From positions 1 to 64,000 of the forward strand of contig JAJYLB010000001.1 in NCBI GenBank assembly GCA_021788095.1: a stretch of DNA of 64,000 nt. The letters run 5' to 3'. The position numbers and the translations under genes were made by a program. Origin of the DNA: Acidobacteriota bacterium. Its GTDB lineage: Bacteria > Acidobacteriota > Terriglobia > Acidiferrales > UBA7541. Positions 28,695-37,718 of the stretch are shown in pieces (position 1 is the stretch's first letter; the number at the start of each line of letters is the position of its first letter). The notes under the pieces were generated by a model. The model made no database searches. It saw only the letters and a list, made by a program, of their open reading frames with translations, and was not told the DNA's origin.

Positions 28695-29657
28695 ATGGCT
28701 GCGGTGAACGTTCGGCTCTGCTATCACGACCGGTGCTTCGACGGGGCGTCTTCGGCGGCGGTCTTCCTGCGTTTCTACCGCGAGCGCATGGCTCCCGACG
28801 CGGCGTTCCACCTCACGGGGCTGGTGCATCGCGCCTCCCAGCTCTTCACCGAAGGCATGTTCGACGGCGATGAGAACGTCATCGTCGATTTCAAGTACTC
28901 GAGCTCGCCCCGGCTGACTTGGTGGTTCGATCATCATCAGAGCGCCTTCCTCTCCCCCGAAGACGCCGCGCATTTCCGCGAGGACCGCTCCGGCAAGAAG
29001 TTCTACGATCCGACCTACAAATCGTGCACGAAATTCCTGGCGACCGTCGCCCGGGCGAAATTCGGCTTCGATCCCAGCCCGCTCGCCGAGTTGGTGCACT
29101 GGGCCGACGTGATTGACGGCGCGCAATACGGCTCGCCGGAAGCCGCGGTCGCGCTGGCGGAGCCGGCCACGCGCCTGGCCCTGGTGATCGAGGCGGCGCC
29201 CGATCCCACGCTGGTGGCCCGGCTGATCCCCCTTTTGGCCGAGCGCTCGCTGGGGGAGATCGAGCGCTTGCCGTTCATCGTGCGCCACCTGGGCCCGCTG
29301 CTCGAGCGCCACCGGGCGTCGATAGACATCCTTCAGAAGCGGGCGGAAGCGTTGAAGGGAGTGATCTTTTTCGACGTCAGCGATCTCGATCTCGAGGGCT
29401 ACAACAAGTTCATCCCCTACTATCTGTTTCCCGATTGCCTGTATTCGGTGGGTGTGAGCTCTTCCTCGACGCGCGCCAAGATCTCCGTCGGATCGAATCC
29501 GTGGAAAGAAGATGCCGCCCATCACAATCTAGCCGAAATCTGCGAACGTTACGGCGGCGGCGGGCACGCCCGCGTCGCCGCCATCTCTTTCCACGCCGAC
29601 GAACTCGCTCGCGCCCGCGAAACCGCGCGTGAAATCATCGCGCTGCTGCGCGGTTAG
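28695..29657 (+). CDS. DHH/DHHA1-family phosphoesterase
   Basis: This 320-residue protein has the DHH metal-binding motifs: CYHDRCFDG at 9-17, VDFKYS around 64-69 and WWFDHHQSAF with DHH at 79-81. The C-terminal DHHA1 domain carries YGGGGHARVAA near 286-296. The fold hydrolyses phosphodiester or phosphoanhydride bonds (oligoribonucleotides, cyclic dinucleotides, polyphosphate); the substrate here cannot be named. An open frame extends upstream through padR's antisense, but the ATG at 28695 is chosen because AGGGGAA precedes it and conserved sequence starts there. Confidence 0.9.
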   Translation: MAAVNVRLCYHDRCFDGASSAAVFLRFYRERMAPDAAFHLTGLVHRASQLFTEGMFDGDENVIVDFKYSSSPRLTWWFDHHQSAFLSPEDAAHFREDRSGKKFYDPTYKSCTKFLATVARAKFGFDPSPLAELVHWADVIDGAQYGSPEAAVALAEPATRLALVIEAAPDPTLVARLIPLLAERSLGEIERLPFIVRHLGPLLERHRASIDILQKRAEALKGVIFFDVSDLDLEGYNKFIPYYLFPDCLYSVGVSSSSTRAKISVGSNPWKEDAAHHNLAEICERYGGGGHARVAAISFHADELARARETAREIIALLRG

Positions 29658-29670
29658 CCGCGCGCGCGCG

Positions 29671-29699
29671 TTGCGACACGCAATCGGTTTCGCTACACT
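29671..29699 (+). promoter_or_regulatory. Promoter of tRNA-Lys
   Basis: TTGCGA and TACACT are 17 bases apart, and the tRNA begins 20 bases after the -10 box. This fits a housekeeping sigma-70-type promoter. Confidence 0.6.
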
Positions 29700-29718
29700 T
29701 TAGCTCTCGCCTTGCGGT

Positions 29719-29794
29719 GGGCCGCTAGCTCAACTGGCAGAGCAGTTGACTCTTAATCAACGGGTTCCAGGTTCGAGTCCTGGGCGGCTCACCA
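29719..29794 (+). tRNA. tRNA-Lys (anticodon CUU)
   Basis: A 76-base tRNA with encoded CCA. The acceptor stem is GGGCCGC/GCGGCTC with one G-U pair, the anticodon stem GTTGA/TCAAC with loop CTCTTAA, so the anticodon is CUU. The T-loop GGTTCGAGTCC is intact. It reads AAG. Confidence 0.96.
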
Positions 29795-29836
29795 AACCCC
29801 GAATACAAGCTGCCGCGTTTCCGAGACGAAAGCCAG

Positions 29837-29884
29837 CGGGTTCCAGTCCCGAAACTTCGGGACGAGTCCTGGGCGGCTCACCAA
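29837..29884 (+). repeat. Broken copy of the tRNA-Lys 3' half with a palindrome in its T-loop
   Basis: CGGGTTCCAG and GAGTCCTGGGCGGCTCACCA match the 3' part of the intact tRNA 76 bases upstream. Between them the four T-loop bases GTTC are replaced by the 17-base palindrome TCCCGAAACTTCGGGAC, the same palindrome type seen near 22330 and 51630. The copy cannot fold as a tRNA. Confidence 0.9.
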
Positions 29885-30020
29885 GCATCGGCGAGACCAC
29901 CGGTTTCACGGGCCGGATCGCACGGCTCGCGATCTACTGACGGCCAGGATCCAAATAACCCGTGACGAGTAGCACAAGTGCCCTCGCCAGGGCGGAACGC
30001 GGCTGCCGGGCCATGCAGTG

Positions 30021-30062
30021 AGGTTTGAACGTAGCGCCGCGGGCTTCAGCGCGGCATGAGGC
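30021..30062. repeat. GCCGCGGGCTTCAGCGCGGC palindrome
   Basis: It shares the lead-in AGGTTTGAACGTAGCGCCG with the copy at 6249-6276. Confidence 0.7.
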
Positions 30063-30089
30063 CCGCGAGTCCCGCATCGGAGCAAGTGA

Positions 30090-30269
30090 GGATGCGCTGG
30101 CGCAAGCGCACAGCTCTTGCGCAGCTACCTTTTCGAAATCAAGCCCAGCGACCCCGCAACGTACGTAGGAGTCTGCTCGGTCCTCGCTCTGGCCGCGCTT
30201 GCCGCCTGCTATTTCCCCGCGCGCCGCGCCGCGCGCATCGATCCCAGGGCGGCGTTGCGAGAGGAATAA
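30090..30269 (+). pseudogene. C-terminal remnant of an ADOP permease
   Basis: In one frame, opened by a TGA at 30087, sixty codons read like the last membrane helix and tail of an ADOP permease: LLRSYLFEIKPSDPATYVGV, then ACYFPARRAARIDPRAALRE and a TAA at 30267. The intact permeases in this window end in the same way. Nothing upstream resembles the other 700 residues, so this is a decayed remnant. It lies on the opposite strand from the three other permeases. Confidence 0.85.
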
Positions 30270-30437
30270 CTGCCGCCGGTAGCGCCTGCGTTTCGTCGGC
30301 GTCTTTGCTTACTTCCTCTTGCGCGCCGCCGCCTTCTGAATGAGTGGCGTGGCCGGCTTGCCCGCGGTTTCGGATTCGCAGAAGGTGGAAACGGTATCGC
30401 CCCGCCTCGCGTCCATAGGATTGTTAGGAGGCGTACA

Positions 30438-31547
30438 GTGATGACACGTGTGTTCACTTTCAAGAGGTTTTTCGGAGGAATGATTCTTTCGGGTATTTTG
30501 ATCGCCGGCGCCGCGGCCTTTGCCGGAGCGAATCCCGCGCCGCAGCCGACAGCCGCTCCGACCGCCCAGGCGAGTGCCGTGGGCCCGTCGGGCTATCACC
30601 TGCTAAAGACGATTCCCATTCCCGGCGATACAGGCTGGGACTACTTGAAATTCCAGCCTTCCACCCATCGCCTGTTCATTACCCACGGCACGCACGTGGT
30701 GGTGGTCAACGTAGAGAGCGGCGAGGTGGTGGGCGACATTGGCGGCATGGAAGGGATTCATGGCGTCGTGTTGGCGCCGCAATTCAACCATGGATTTGTC
30801 ACCGACGGCCGCGGGGCCAAACTCTGGATGTTCGATCTGAAGACGCTGAAGGTGCTCGGCTCGGCGGCAGCCGATCCTGACGCCGACGGCGACGTGTACG
30901 ATCCCTACTCGAAGCGCGTTTTCACGATGAACGGCGATTCGAAGACGTCCACCGTGGTCGATGCGAAGACGGGGAAAGTGGTCGGGCACATCGATCTGGG
31001 CGGCGGCCCCGAATTCCCCGTCGCCGACGGCCGCGGGCACGTCTACGCCAATATCGAAACCACCAGCGAAATCGTCGAAATCGACTCGCGCGCGATGAAG
31101 ATCACCCATCGCTGGCCCGTCGCCCCGGGTAAGGGTCCCAGCGGGCTGGCCATCGACGCCAAGCACCACATCCTCTTTTCCGGCTGCCGCAACGGGCTCA
31201 TGGTTATCCTGAACGGGGAGACCGGCAAGGTGATTACCACCGAACCGATCGGCCAGGGCGTCGACGCCACGCGCTTCGATCCCGGCACCGGCTACGCTTT
31301 TGCATCGAACGGCGGCAGCGGCGATTTGACGGTAATTCACGAAGATTCGCCCACGAAGTTCCACGTCGTGGAGAACGTGAAAACCGAGCGGGGCGCGCGA
31401 ACGATGGCGCTCGATCCCGCGAGTCACGACATCTTCCTGGTCACCGGGAAGTTCGAGCCGAATCCGAACGCGACGGCGAATACACCGCGCTATCGCCGGT
31501 TTCGCCTGACGCCCGGCTCGTTCCACGTCCTCGTCTACGGAAGGTAG
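30438..31547 (+). CDS. Secreted YVTN/NHL-type beta-propeller protein
   Basis: This 369-residue protein starts with a positively charged stretch and a hydrophobic helix (GGMILSGILIAGAAAFAGA), a likely signal peptide, followed by an Ala/Pro linker. The remainder is a series of about seven blades with patterns like LFITHGTHVVVVNVESGEVV and VYANIETTSEIVEID, typical of YVTN beta-propellers. It probably acts in the periplasm or outside the cell; ligand and role are unknown. GGAGG precedes the tandem ATG codons at 30438 and 30441. Confidence 0.88.
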   Translation: MMTRVFTFKRFFGGMILSGILIAGAAAFAGANPAPQPTAAPTAQASAVGPSGYHLLKTIPIPGDTGWDYLKFQPSTHRLFITHGTHVVVVNVESGEVVGDIGGMEGIHGVVLAPQFNHGFVTDGRGAKLWMFDLKTLKVLGSAAADPDADGDVYDPYSKRVFTMNGDSKTSTVVDAKTGKVVGHIDLGGGPEFPVADGRGHVYANIETTSEIVEIDSRAMKITHRWPVAPGKGPSGLAIDAKHHILFSGCRNGLMVILNGETGKVITTEPIGQGVDATRFDPGTGYAFASNGGSGDLTVIHEDSPTKFHVVENVKTERGARTMALDPASHDIFLVTGKFEPNPNATANTPRYRRFRLTPGSFHVLVYGR

Positions 31548-31612
31548 GCGCGCGGTACGCCGCGCCCGACGGATGACGGGTAGGGGCACGCTGCTCGCTG
31601 CGGCGGGTGCCA

Positions 31613-34603
31613 CTACAACTCCGCTCTTGGCTCGTGCTCGGGCTTGAGGATCATGCCGCGGCCCGTTTGTCCGTCCATCGTCACGACGAGGGGCGAGGAA
31701 AAGGAGAGATGGCGGACGCAGCCCTTCGCGGTGGCTGCCGGCTGCTCCCAAAGCCATTGCCAATCCACCCGCCCCTCGCCGGCATCCGGATTCACCGTGA
31801 AGTAGCCCACTTGAAATGCGGTGAGATTCTGGAAGAAGTGGCTGCCCTGGGAAGGGGCGATGCGCAAGTCGCGGAAACCGGCTTCCACGATGACGCGAGC
31901 CCCTGAAATCTGCTCCCACTTCACCGGGATGCCCAGCCAGGGCTCTTGCGAGCCCCATCGGCCGACGCCGATGAGGAGGTAGCGTTTCCCTTCCGCCGTC
32001 AGCCGCGCGTTCCATTCGGCCACTTCCTGGGCCACTTCCTGGCTGCGGGCGCGCTCGAAGCGGCGCTCGTCCACGACCACGACGTCGCGCAAGTCCTCCA
32101 CCCGGCCGTTGCCCAGCACCGTCGCGGATTGGCAGAGAATGCGGCTGGGATCGACTTCGTCCCAGGCAGGGGATTCGCCCGGTGGCAGAAGCGATAGCGG
32201 ACGGACTTGCAAGATCGCGAACTCCGCCGGCTCGCCTTCGTGGCGCGCCAGGCGAACCGCGAATTCCATCTCCACCGGCCGCGCGAAGGCGTCTTCGCTG
32301 ATTTTCATGATTTCGTCGAGGATGGGAGCCAGGGGAAAGGCGCCGTGCTTGAGAATCGGCGCGAAGCTGACCAGAGGCATACCCGCGCGGCCCATCCCGT
32401 CGTAGACGGCGTGATTGTCGGGAGAGTAGGTGGAGGCCAGCGGCTCCAGCGTGCCATCGGCCATGGCCGCGTCGAGGCCGAAGCAGGCTTCGCGCAGATG
32501 CGCCATCTGGTCCCCGCCGCCTGGGCGGTGCTCCAATTCGAGCGCCCAAAATTCCGCTTGGGAATTGGCCAGGACCTCTTCGGGGGAAGAGAACTGCGGG
32601 AGGTGGCGCGGGTAGCGCGGGCAGAAACGCACCGCGCGCTCCCCTTCCACCACCGCGCGGCCCAGTCCCAAAGCCACGACGGCGATGCCATCTTCGGTCC
32701 GCACTGGCGGCGTAGGGTAGAAGTTGCGCGAGCGCAACACGCCCGAGAAATCCGGGTAGAACCGGTTGCCATGCGTCCCGCCCACCAGCCGCTGCAGGAT
32801 CACCGCCATCTTCTCCTCTTCGAGCCGGTACGGCGTCGCGCGAATGTAGCTTTTGGCGCGGACGCTGAAGGTGGAGGCGTAGACGCGCGCGATCGCTTCG
32901 GCGAGTTCCGCCAGGCGGACTTCGGGATCGGGATCGTGGTTGGCGAGCATGAAGGTCTCGTAAACGCCCGCGAACGGCTGGTATTGCGCGTCTTCGAGCA
33001 GGCTTGACGAGCGCACCGCCAGCGGAAAACGCGCCGAGGCGAGAAAAGCGCGCAGATCCTCGAGCAGCCAGCCGGGAAGCCGCGCGGCGAGGAAGCGGCG
33101 TTGGATTTCCGCTTCGTCGTCGCCTCGAATGGCGAAATCGAGCAGGTCGTTCTCTGCAACGAATCCGTCGAAAACGTCGGTAGTGAGCACGAGCGACAAG
33201 GGCACGGCAAGCCGCACGCCGGCGAACCGGGACTCGAGCTGGTGCCGGTAGAGCAGGTGCCGCACGAAGGCCAATCCCCGGGCCTTGCCGCCCAGCGAGC
33301 CGCCGCCGACCCGCAGGAACCCCGCTTCTCCGGCGGGAAATGCCTCCGGAGCGAAGTCGGCGATGAGGATCTGGCTCTGCTGCCGGCGGTACTCGTCGAT
33401 GCTTTCGATCAGGTTTTGGCGCAGGCCCTCCAGAGTCGGAAAATCGGATACCCTCCTCGGCCGCAGCTTCTGCGCCAACGCGAACTCGGTGCGGGCCATG
33501 AGCCAGCGCGAGAAATGATTTCGCTCGCTGTGATAGGCGATGCTCTCGACGGGGACGTCCGCGAGCCGCCGCTCGAGCGTGGTCAGGTCGCTCGCCCGGC
33601 CCACCTCGCTGCGGTCGGGCAGCCGGAACACGAAATCTCCGAACCCGCACTGCTCCGTGAGGAAGCGGCGGAGATCGCGGAGCAGAGTGGGCGAGCGCTT
33701 CCGCAGGAAGGAGAAGCCTTCCGCGTGCGCGCGCCGGCGGAACATGGTGCGGCTGGATTGCAGCAGGATGGGCACGTCGGGCACCGCCTCGCGGATCGCT
33801 TCCGCCAGGGCGAAGCCGGCTTCGGCCGTCAATTCGCCGGCGCGGGGGAATTCCACGTCGGAGACGACCGCGAAGAGCGGCTGGCGGTAGCGCATGGCGA
33901 GCTCGAGCGCGTCCTCGTAGTTGGTGGCCAGCAGGATTTTGGGCCGGGCGCGCAGCCGCAGCAGCTTGTGCGCGGCGTTGATTCCTTCCTGCAGCAGCCG
34001 GCGCGATTGGGTGATGAGTTCGGTATAGATCACCGGCAGGAAAGCCGAGTAGTAGCGGATATTGTCTTCCACCACGAGGATGACCGGCACGCCCATCGCC
34101 GCGGTGTCGTGTGCCACGTTGCGCCGGTCTTCGACCTGCTTCACGATCGTCGCCAGAATGCGCGGGCTGCCCTGCCAAAGGAAGACGCGCTCGACCGGAC
34201 TAGGCGCGAATCGGCCGGCGAACGTCTTGATCTCCTGGTAGTCGTAACCCAGCACGACGACCGGCACGTCGAGTCCCGAAGCCCGGATCGCGCCGGCCAG
34301 TTGCGCGGCGTCCATGTCTCCCAAGGAAAGATTGGCGACGATCAGGTTGAACCGCGGCTCGGCGCGGAGCAGCGCCAGCGCTTCGGCGCCGTTCGAGACG
34401 CGCGTGATGCCGGGAACCTGCTGCGAATCCAGCTCGAGCGATTCGCCGATCAGCAACTCGCCGAGCCGGCCGTCCTCGCGCAGGATGAAGGAATCGTAGA
34501 GACTGGAAACGAGCAGAACGTCGTGCACGCGGAACGGGGCGAGGCTCTCGAAGCCTTCGAACTGCCTCTCGGCATCCAGAACGGCGTTCGCCTCTCGATC
34601 CAT
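31613..34603 (-). CDS. Receiver-domain protein fused to a PPDK/PEP synthase nucleotide-binding domain
   Basis: This 996-residue protein begins with two receiver-like domains. The first (about 20-165) lacks a clear acidic pocket. The second (about 172-310) has VILVVEDN, SDVEFPR and a late Lys in FLRKRS, so it may be phosphorylated. From about 430 it follows the pyruvate phosphate dikinase N-terminal ATP-grasp domain, with GGSLGGKARGLAFV and LAVRSSSLLEDAQYQPFAGV. The phosphohistidine and PEP-binding domains of true PPDK and PEP synthase are missing, so it is unlikely to make PEP. It may be a phosphotransfer or sensor protein. The ATG at 34603 opens the conserved region. Confidence 0.8.
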   Translation of the reverse strand: MDREANAVLDAERQFEGFESLAPFRVHDVLLVSSLYDSFILREDGRLGELLIGESLELDSQQVPGITRVSNGAEALALLRAEPRFNLIVANLSLGDMDAAQLAGAIRASGLDVPVVVLGYDYQEIKTFAGRFAPSPVERVFLWQGSPRILATIVKQVEDRRNVAHDTAAMGVPVILVVEDNIRYYSAFLPVIYTELITQSRRLLQEGINAAHKLLRLRARPKILLATNYEDALELAMRYRQPLFAVVSDVEFPRAGELTAEAGFALAEAIREAVPDVPILLQSSRTMFRRRAHAEGFSFLRKRSPTLLRDLRRFLTEQCGFGDFVFRLPDRSEVGRASDLTTLERRLADVPVESIAYHSERNHFSRWLMARTEFALAQKLRPRRVSDFPTLEGLRQNLIESIDEYRRQQSQILIADFAPEAFPAGEAGFLRVGGGSLGGKARGLAFVRHLLYRHQLESRFAGVRLAVPLSLVLTTDVFDGFVAENDLLDFAIRGDDEAEIQRRFLAARLPGWLLEDLRAFLASARFPLAVRSSSLLEDAQYQPFAGVYETFMLANHDPDPEVRLAELAEAIARVYASTFSVRAKSYIRATPYRLEEEKMAVILQRLVGGTHGNRFYPDFSGVLRSRNFYPTPPVRTEDGIAVVALGLGRAVVEGERAVRFCPRYPRHLPQFSSPEEVLANSQAEFWALELEHRPGGGDQMAHLREACFGLDAAMADGTLEPLASTYSPDNHAVYDGMGRAGMPLVSFAPILKHGAFPLAPILDEIMKISEDAFARPVEMEFAVRLARHEGEPAEFAILQVRPLSLLPPGESPAWDEVDPSRILCQSATVLGNGRVEDLRDVVVVDERRFERARSQEVAQEVAEWNARLTAEGKRYLLIGVGRWGSQEPWLGIPVKWEQISGARVIVEAGFRDLRIAPSQGSHFFQNLTAFQVGYFTVNPDAGEGRVDWQWLWEQPAATAKGCVRHLSFSSPLVVTMDGQTGRGMILKPEHEPRAEL

Positions 34604-35015
34604 GCCCCCACGCTCCCGCCCCTAAGCCGCTTTACGGATGAAGACTGAGACGTGAAACTCGGTCGCGCGTCCGAACGCCGTCATCCTGAGGCCGCCGGGC
34701 GGCCGAAGGATCCCGTGCGCTCGACGGTCGATCGGGATTCTTCGCCCCGATGAAAGGCATCGGGGCTCAGCATGACAGCTTATGTTACGGTGCTGGCCGC
34801 ATCGTCCATAAATACACCGCGCTAGCACCGCCGCCTCGAAGCGTGGTGTTCGCGACCCTGGCGATTCCGCGCCACGCGCCGCCCGTCCTCGGGAGGATCA
34901 CTCGCGGAATGCCGCGGGGCGGCGCGAAGCCGCCCCGCGGAACTCCCATCCCTTCATCTCATGTAGCGCCGGGCTCTAGCCCGGCACGGTCCGTAAACGA
35001 GTTTGCGAGGGGCGA
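34604..35015. other. Intergenic stretch with three repeat elements
   Basis: No gene is seen. It holds the second copy of the dispersed repeat (34680-34776), a strong GCGGGGCGGC/GCCGCCCCGC hairpin near 34915-34940 and a GCCGGGC palindrome at 34961-34988 that could end gdhA transcription. Confidence 0.6.
34680..34776. repeat. Dispersed repeat, copy 2 of 2
   Basis: It runs from GTCATCCTGAGG to GGCTCAGCATGAC with roughly inverted ends. It shares GCTCGACGGT and GATCGGGATTCTTCGC with 22309-22430. Confidence 0.7.
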
Positions 35016-36416
35016 CTACACCAGCCCCTGGTCCAGCATCGCATTGGCGACTTTGAGGAAGCCGCCGATGTTGGCGCCGTTCACCAGATTGCCCGGCGTG
35101 CCGTATTTCTCGGCCGTTTCGTAGCAGGTCTGGTGGATGGCAATCATGATTTTGTGCAAGCGATCGTCCACCTCGGCGCGCGTCCAAGCCATCCTCATGC
35201 TATTTTGCGCCATTTCCAGGCCCGAGGTCGCCACGCCGCCGGCGTTGGCAGCCTTCGCCGGGCCGTAGAGTATCCCGGCATCCAGGAACAGCTTGGTGGC
35301 CTGCGCGGTGGAAGGCATGTTGGCGCCCTCGGCGACGACGTGCACGCCGTTCTTGATGAGGTTGGCCGCGTCCTGGGCGTTGATTTCATTCTGGGTGGCG
35401 GAGGGGAAGGCGCAATCGGCGACCACGGCCCAGAGCGGATTGTAATTCTTCAGCGAGTCGAGGGGATTGAAGAGCGCCTTGGGGAACTTCTCGACGTAGG
35501 AGGCGATACGGCCCCGGCGCAGGTTCTTCAATTCCAACACCCACTGCAGCTTTTCCCGATTGATTCCGTCGGGATCGACGATGAAACCGCTCGAGTCGGA
35601 AAGGGTAAGCGGTTTCGCGCCCAGATCGAGAAGCTTCTCCACGGTGTACTGCGCCACGTTGCCGCTCCCCGAAACCAGGCACCGCTTGCCTTCGAGCGTC
35701 TGCTTGCGGGTCTTCAGCATTTCCTCGGCGAAATAGACGCAGCCGTAGCCGGTGGCTTCAGGCCGGATCAGCGAACCGCCCCAGCCGAGACCCTTCCCGG
35801 TGAGAACGCCGCTGAATTCATTGGCCAGGCGCTTGTACTGGCCGAAGAGATAGCCGATCTCCCGCCCGCCAACTCCAATATCGCCCGCGGGAACGTCGGT
35901 GTCGGGTCCGATGTGGCGCCACAACTCCGTCATGAAGCTCTGGCAGAACCGCATCACTTCGTTATCGCTCTTGCCCTTCGGGTCGAAATCCGATCCGCCC
36001 TTGCCGCCGCCCATCGCGAGCGTGGTGAGGGAATTCTTGAACACCTGTTCGAACGCCAGAAACTTCAGGATGCCCAGATTCACCGAGGGGTGGAAACGCA
36101 ACCCGCCCTTGTACGGCCCGATCGCGCTGTTCATCTCGATGCGGAAGCCGCGATTGACCTGGACCTTTCCCTGATCGTCGAACCACGGCACGCGGAACTG
36201 GAGGACCCGCTCCGGCTCGACGACTCGCTCGAGGATCCGCGCCTCGCGAAACTCCGGGTGTTTGCCCAACGCGAGCCGCAGCGAATCGAGCACTTCCTGC
36301 ACGGCTTGGTGGAACTCCGGCTGGCCCGGATCGCGGGCTTTGACCGTAGCCATGACTTCGTCGATATAGCTATCGGTGTCCTTCAACCGCGGGGGATTCG
36401 TGATTGTGCTTCCCAT
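35016..36416 (-). CDS. gdhA: Glutamate dehydrogenase (NADP-type, hexameric family)
   Basis: This 466-residue enzyme makes glutamate from 2-oxoglutarate and ammonium. The substrate-binding region reads GPYKGGLRFHPSVNLGILK and LAMGGGKGGSDFDPKGKSD, with the catalytic Lys in the GGGKGG stretch. A Rossmann domain with VSGSGNVAQYTVEKLLDLGA follows. Length and motifs match the short hexameric GDH family, usually NADP-dependent. GGGAGGAAAGGT precedes the ATG. Together with gltB this genome has both ammonium assimilation routes. Confidence 0.95.
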   Translation of the reverse strand: MGSTITNPPRLKDTDSYIDEVMATVKARDPGQPEFHQAVQEVLDSLRLALGKHPEFREARILERVVEPERVLQFRVPWFDDQGKVQVNRGFRIEMNSAIGPYKGGLRFHPSVNLGILKFLAFEQVFKNSLTTLAMGGGKGGSDFDPKGKSDNEVMRFCQSFMTELWRHIGPDTDVPAGDIGVGGREIGYLFGQYKRLANEFSGVLTGKGLGWGGSLIRPEATGYGCVYFAEEMLKTRKQTLEGKRCLVSGSGNVAQYTVEKLLDLGAKPLTLSDSSGFIVDPDGINREKLQWVLELKNLRRGRIASYVEKFPKALFNPLDSLKNYNPLWAVVADCAFPSATQNEINAQDAANLIKNGVHVVAEGANMPSTAQATKLFLDAGILYGPAKAANAGGVATSGLEMAQNSMRMAWTRAEVDDRLHKIMIAIHQTCYETAEKYGTPGNLVNGANIGGFLKVANAMLDQGLV

Positions 36417-36463
36417 ACCTTTCCTCCCATTTGCAGAAGTGAATGCTAAAAGAAATCGGTTCC

Positions 36464-36497
36464 GGTTCGCCCGCTATTCGGGTTCGCCCGCTATTCG
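36464..36497. repeat. 17-base perfect tandem duplication over a stop codon
   Basis: GGTTCGCCCGCTATTCG occurs twice in a row. The second copy contains the stop codon of the hemerythrin-like gene, so the stop signal is itself duplicated. Confidence 0.9.
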
Positions 36498-36931
36498 GTC
36501 TCGCCGGGCTCTCGCGCCTCGGCGCGATCGAGCAACTCCTCCTCGTATTCCATTTCCTGCTGAAGCTCGGCGAGCAAGCGCCTGCCTCGCGCGAGCAGAT
36601 CTTCGGTATCGAGCGTGGTGGCAAAACCCAGCTCCTTACGAAATTCGTAGCCGGCGCGGCCCAGCTCGAAGAGTTTCCCTCTGAGCCGCGCGCGTTCGGG
36701 TCCCTCGGCGATGAGCAAGGCGACGGGTGGCCGGCCCCCCATTCCCTCTTCCGGGGTCGCGTGCTGGTGCGCCAGGCGCGGCGCCATCTCCCGCAGCCAA
36801 GTGAGCCCTCGATCGCGTGGTTCGTCCGCTTCGCTCGCGACCAGCTCGAGCGCATGCTCAAACGCCGTCACGAGCGCCGCCGTTTCCTCGTGTTCCCTGC
36901 GAAGCTCTTCTGCCGCGTCCCTGGCGTTCAT
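36491..36931 (-). CDS. Hemerythrin-like (HHE cation-binding) protein
   Basis: This 146-residue, mostly helical protein has scattered His and Glu in HHE-like spacing (LRREHEE near residue 14, LAHQHATPEEG in the middle, EMEYEEELLD near the end). A full di-iron site cannot be confirmed, because the segment EGPERARLRG lacks the His often found there. It may bind iron or oxygen, or be a degenerate family member. The ATG at 36931 is chosen because GGAGGGAGC lies ahead and upstream frame residues look like non-coding DNA. It lies just upstream of gdhA on the same strand. Confidence 0.65.
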   Translation of the reverse strand: MNARDAAEELRREHEETAALVTAFEHALELVASEADEPRDRGLTWLREMAPRLAHQHATPEEGMGGRPPVALLIAEGPERARLRGKLFELGRAGYEFRKELGFATTLDTEDLLARGRRLLAELQQEMEYEEELLDRAEAREPGETE

Positions 36932-37718
36932 CGCTTGCTCCCTCCAGCCGCTCCGCCGGGCTCCCCAGGCGCTTTCCGAAGCTTCCGGGCAGAGCCGGGG
37001 CCCTCCCGCTCGCGTTTCGATGCACACGGGCACGGAATCGGGCAGCGGCTCGCCGTGGTTTCGGAAGAACGCGGGGCCGAAGACGGAGGGAGCGCAACGA
37101 TCGAGTGCAGGTGCGATGACAGACGCGAGCGGGGGATCCTGGCCTGAGATGCACCTCCGGCTTGCAGCCTGCCACACGCTGCCTTGCCGGGGAAGGAGCG
37201 GCCATATCCAGCTCTCACTCCTCCGCGAACGAACTCGCTCTACCCATCGCGAGTTCTGCCGCAATGCATCCACTCCCTATCAGAGCAATCGGCCTGCCAA
37301 CGCCTGCCCGCCCGCCGCGCCCCGCGGTCAACATTCTGACTCCCCAGCCCGTTCGAGCGCAACCCACTGTTTTCGAGTCGATTAGCGCCCCCTTTAACAC
37401 CGCCTTCTGGCCGGCGGAGGGGGCTCGCCGGACCTCGCCTTCGCGAGATTTACAGCATGCCATGTGGGAAGTAACGCAGCCGCGCACCTGTGGCGCGGGC
37501 ATTCTTGCCCGCACGCCTTGGTTGGGATGCGCCGCTGGGGCGCGGGGGCTTGGCCCGAGTCTTTCGGTCGGGGCGGTTGGGTTCGATGTTCGTAGGGGCG
37601 CGGTGCCCGCGCCCCACATCCGGCGTAGGGGCGACCCTTGTGGTCGCCCGTCGGTGCCCTATCCGCTGTCTTTCCCGCGGCATCATGCTACAGTGGCCGG
37701 GAAAGGAGCGAATTCGCC
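36932..37718. other. Long intergenic region with repeats, no gene seen
   Basis: Long open frames occur on both strands, but their composition is that of GC-rich shadow frames. From 37490 the stretch holds several short palindromes (GCGGGCATTCTTGCCCGC, GGGGCGCGGTGCCCGCGCCC and the GGGCGACC repeat). The promoters of two divergent genes must lie within. Confidence 0.55.
37625..37650. repeat. Short palindromic repeat, GGGCGACC family
   Basis: This is the third copy of the repeat seen at 189-214 and 25288-25313. Confidence 0.75.

Noticed and set aside
30603-34178. Very long minus-strand frame (1191 codons)
   Set aside because: It runs antisense to the propeller gene and out of frame through the receiver-PPDK gene, without protein-like sequence.
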